Below, in pieces: positions 40,262 through 40,434 of a DNA stretch of 40,434 bases. The notes below the pieces were generated by a model. The model was given only the letters and a program-made list of their open reading frames with translations. It had not been told where the DNA came from and did no database searches. The stretch lies in assembly GCA_028696805.1 (NCBI GenBank), contig JAQVGI010000009.1, positions 1-40,434 on the forward strand, in the 5' to 3' direction. The DNA comes from Alphaproteobacteria bacterium (GTDB lineage: Bacteria > Pseudomonadota > Alphaproteobacteria > CAAHEQ01 > UBA3637). The number at the start of each line of letters is the position of its first letter. The first letter of the stretch is position 1. A program made the position numbers and the translations under genes.

Positions 40262-40308
40262 AGCTTCCCAAGCTTACGACGAGGGTTCGATTCCCTTCAC
40301 CCGCTCCA
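40235..40308 (+). tRNA. tRNA-Gly (anticodon CCC)
   Basis: 74 bases: acceptor GCGGGTG/CACCCGC, D arm GCTC/GAGC, anticodon loop TTCCCAA giving CCC, T arm AGGGT/CCCTT-type around TCGATT, discriminator T and encoded CCA. The outermost pair of the anticodon stem (G-A) is a mismatch. Confidence 0.94.
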
Positions 40309-40373
40309 TTTCGAATCCGGCCGCCCGAATCGCGGCGGCTTTCGGGAAAGGGAAGGATGGGTGGCCGGGTGGG

Positions 40374-40418
40374 TGGCGAGGATGCGCAGGCATCCGAGAG
40401 ACGCCGGAGGCGGTCCCG
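40374..40418 (-). repeat. Dispersed repeat, copy B
   Basis: Reverse complement shares CGGGACCGCCT, CCGGCGTCTCTCGGATGCC and GCGCATCC with 32057-32114. It lies 65 bases past tRNA-Gly and may run to or beyond the window edge. The 65 bases between hold no feature I can name. Confidence 0.65.
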
Positions 40419-40434
40419 CAGCCTTGCGAAGGGG

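Noticed and set aside
39763-40271. Minus-strand frames across rpsT and tRNA-Gly
   Set aside because: They are reverse readings of rpsT, tRNA fragments and the hairpin repeat, without start signals.

Overview
The window looks like a chromosomal piece of a GC-rich alphaproteobacterium, probably one of the uncultivated gut or host-associated lineages. The evidence is a Gram-negative outer-membrane gene (lptD end), an alphaproteobacterial division ATPase (MipZ type), CCA-encoding tRNAs, and the pilin-like N-terminus with a GRSMVEMLGVLAIIG-type motif, which I recall being expanded in gut Alphaproteobacteria. No taxonomic marker search was possible, so the placement is an inference.

Layout. 1-3210: end of lptD, a SurA-like chaperone and folD, tightly packed. 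3207-22260: a long plus-strand block. It starts with three paralogous exported proteins carrying EGF-like or related Cys modules, a membrane segment and a shared C-terminal helical domain; each has its own promoter of the same design. Four small exported proteins that resemble VirB5/TrbJ follow, then a large coiled-coil exported protein, then a type IV secretion core: VirB8-like, small lipoprotein, VirB8, VirB9-like with a C-terminal SPOR-like domain, a 2168-residue VirB10 with about 80 copies of a 17-residue glycine-rich repeat, and a VirB11 ATPase. VirB2, B3, B4, B6 and VirD4 are not in the window. 22291-25635: a roughly 1,100-residue protein with a type IV pilin N-terminus and about 120 cysteines.

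25766-29875: tRNA-Thr, a CoA-disulfide-reductase/rhodanese fusion, a 34-residue membrane protein, an Rrf2 regulator with a palindromic operator, and hcp; together a redox/nitrosative-stress group. 29891-31951: a decayed mobile island ending at tRNA-Ser. It holds a diversity-generating-retroelement-type avd gene with an amber stop, a template/variable-repeat-like stretch, hairpins, a 31-codon reverse-transcriptase-like fragment and a serine-recombinase-like tail. 32257-38240: housekeeping genes (periplasmic binding protein, pgm, mipZ, an unknown gene, htpG). 38276-39639: two pilin-like genes facing away from each other inside a nearly perfect 287-bp inverted repeat, each with variable C-terminal codons and its own terminator. 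39693-40434: rpsT, then tRNA-Gly preceded by partial copies of its own 5' end, and a dispersed repeat also found upstream of tRNA-Ser.

How it fits together. The 3.2-25.6 kb block reads as one surface apparatus: a type IV secretion channel whose VirB10 is enlarged by a repeat rod, fed by several VirB5-like surface or pilus-tip subunits, accompanied by disulfide-rich EGF-type proteins and a giant Cys-rich pilin-like protein under a related promoter. That is inference from order, exported status and promoter similarity. The strongest candidates for something undescribed are this apparatus, the inverted pilin pair, and the decayed retroelement at tRNA-Ser.
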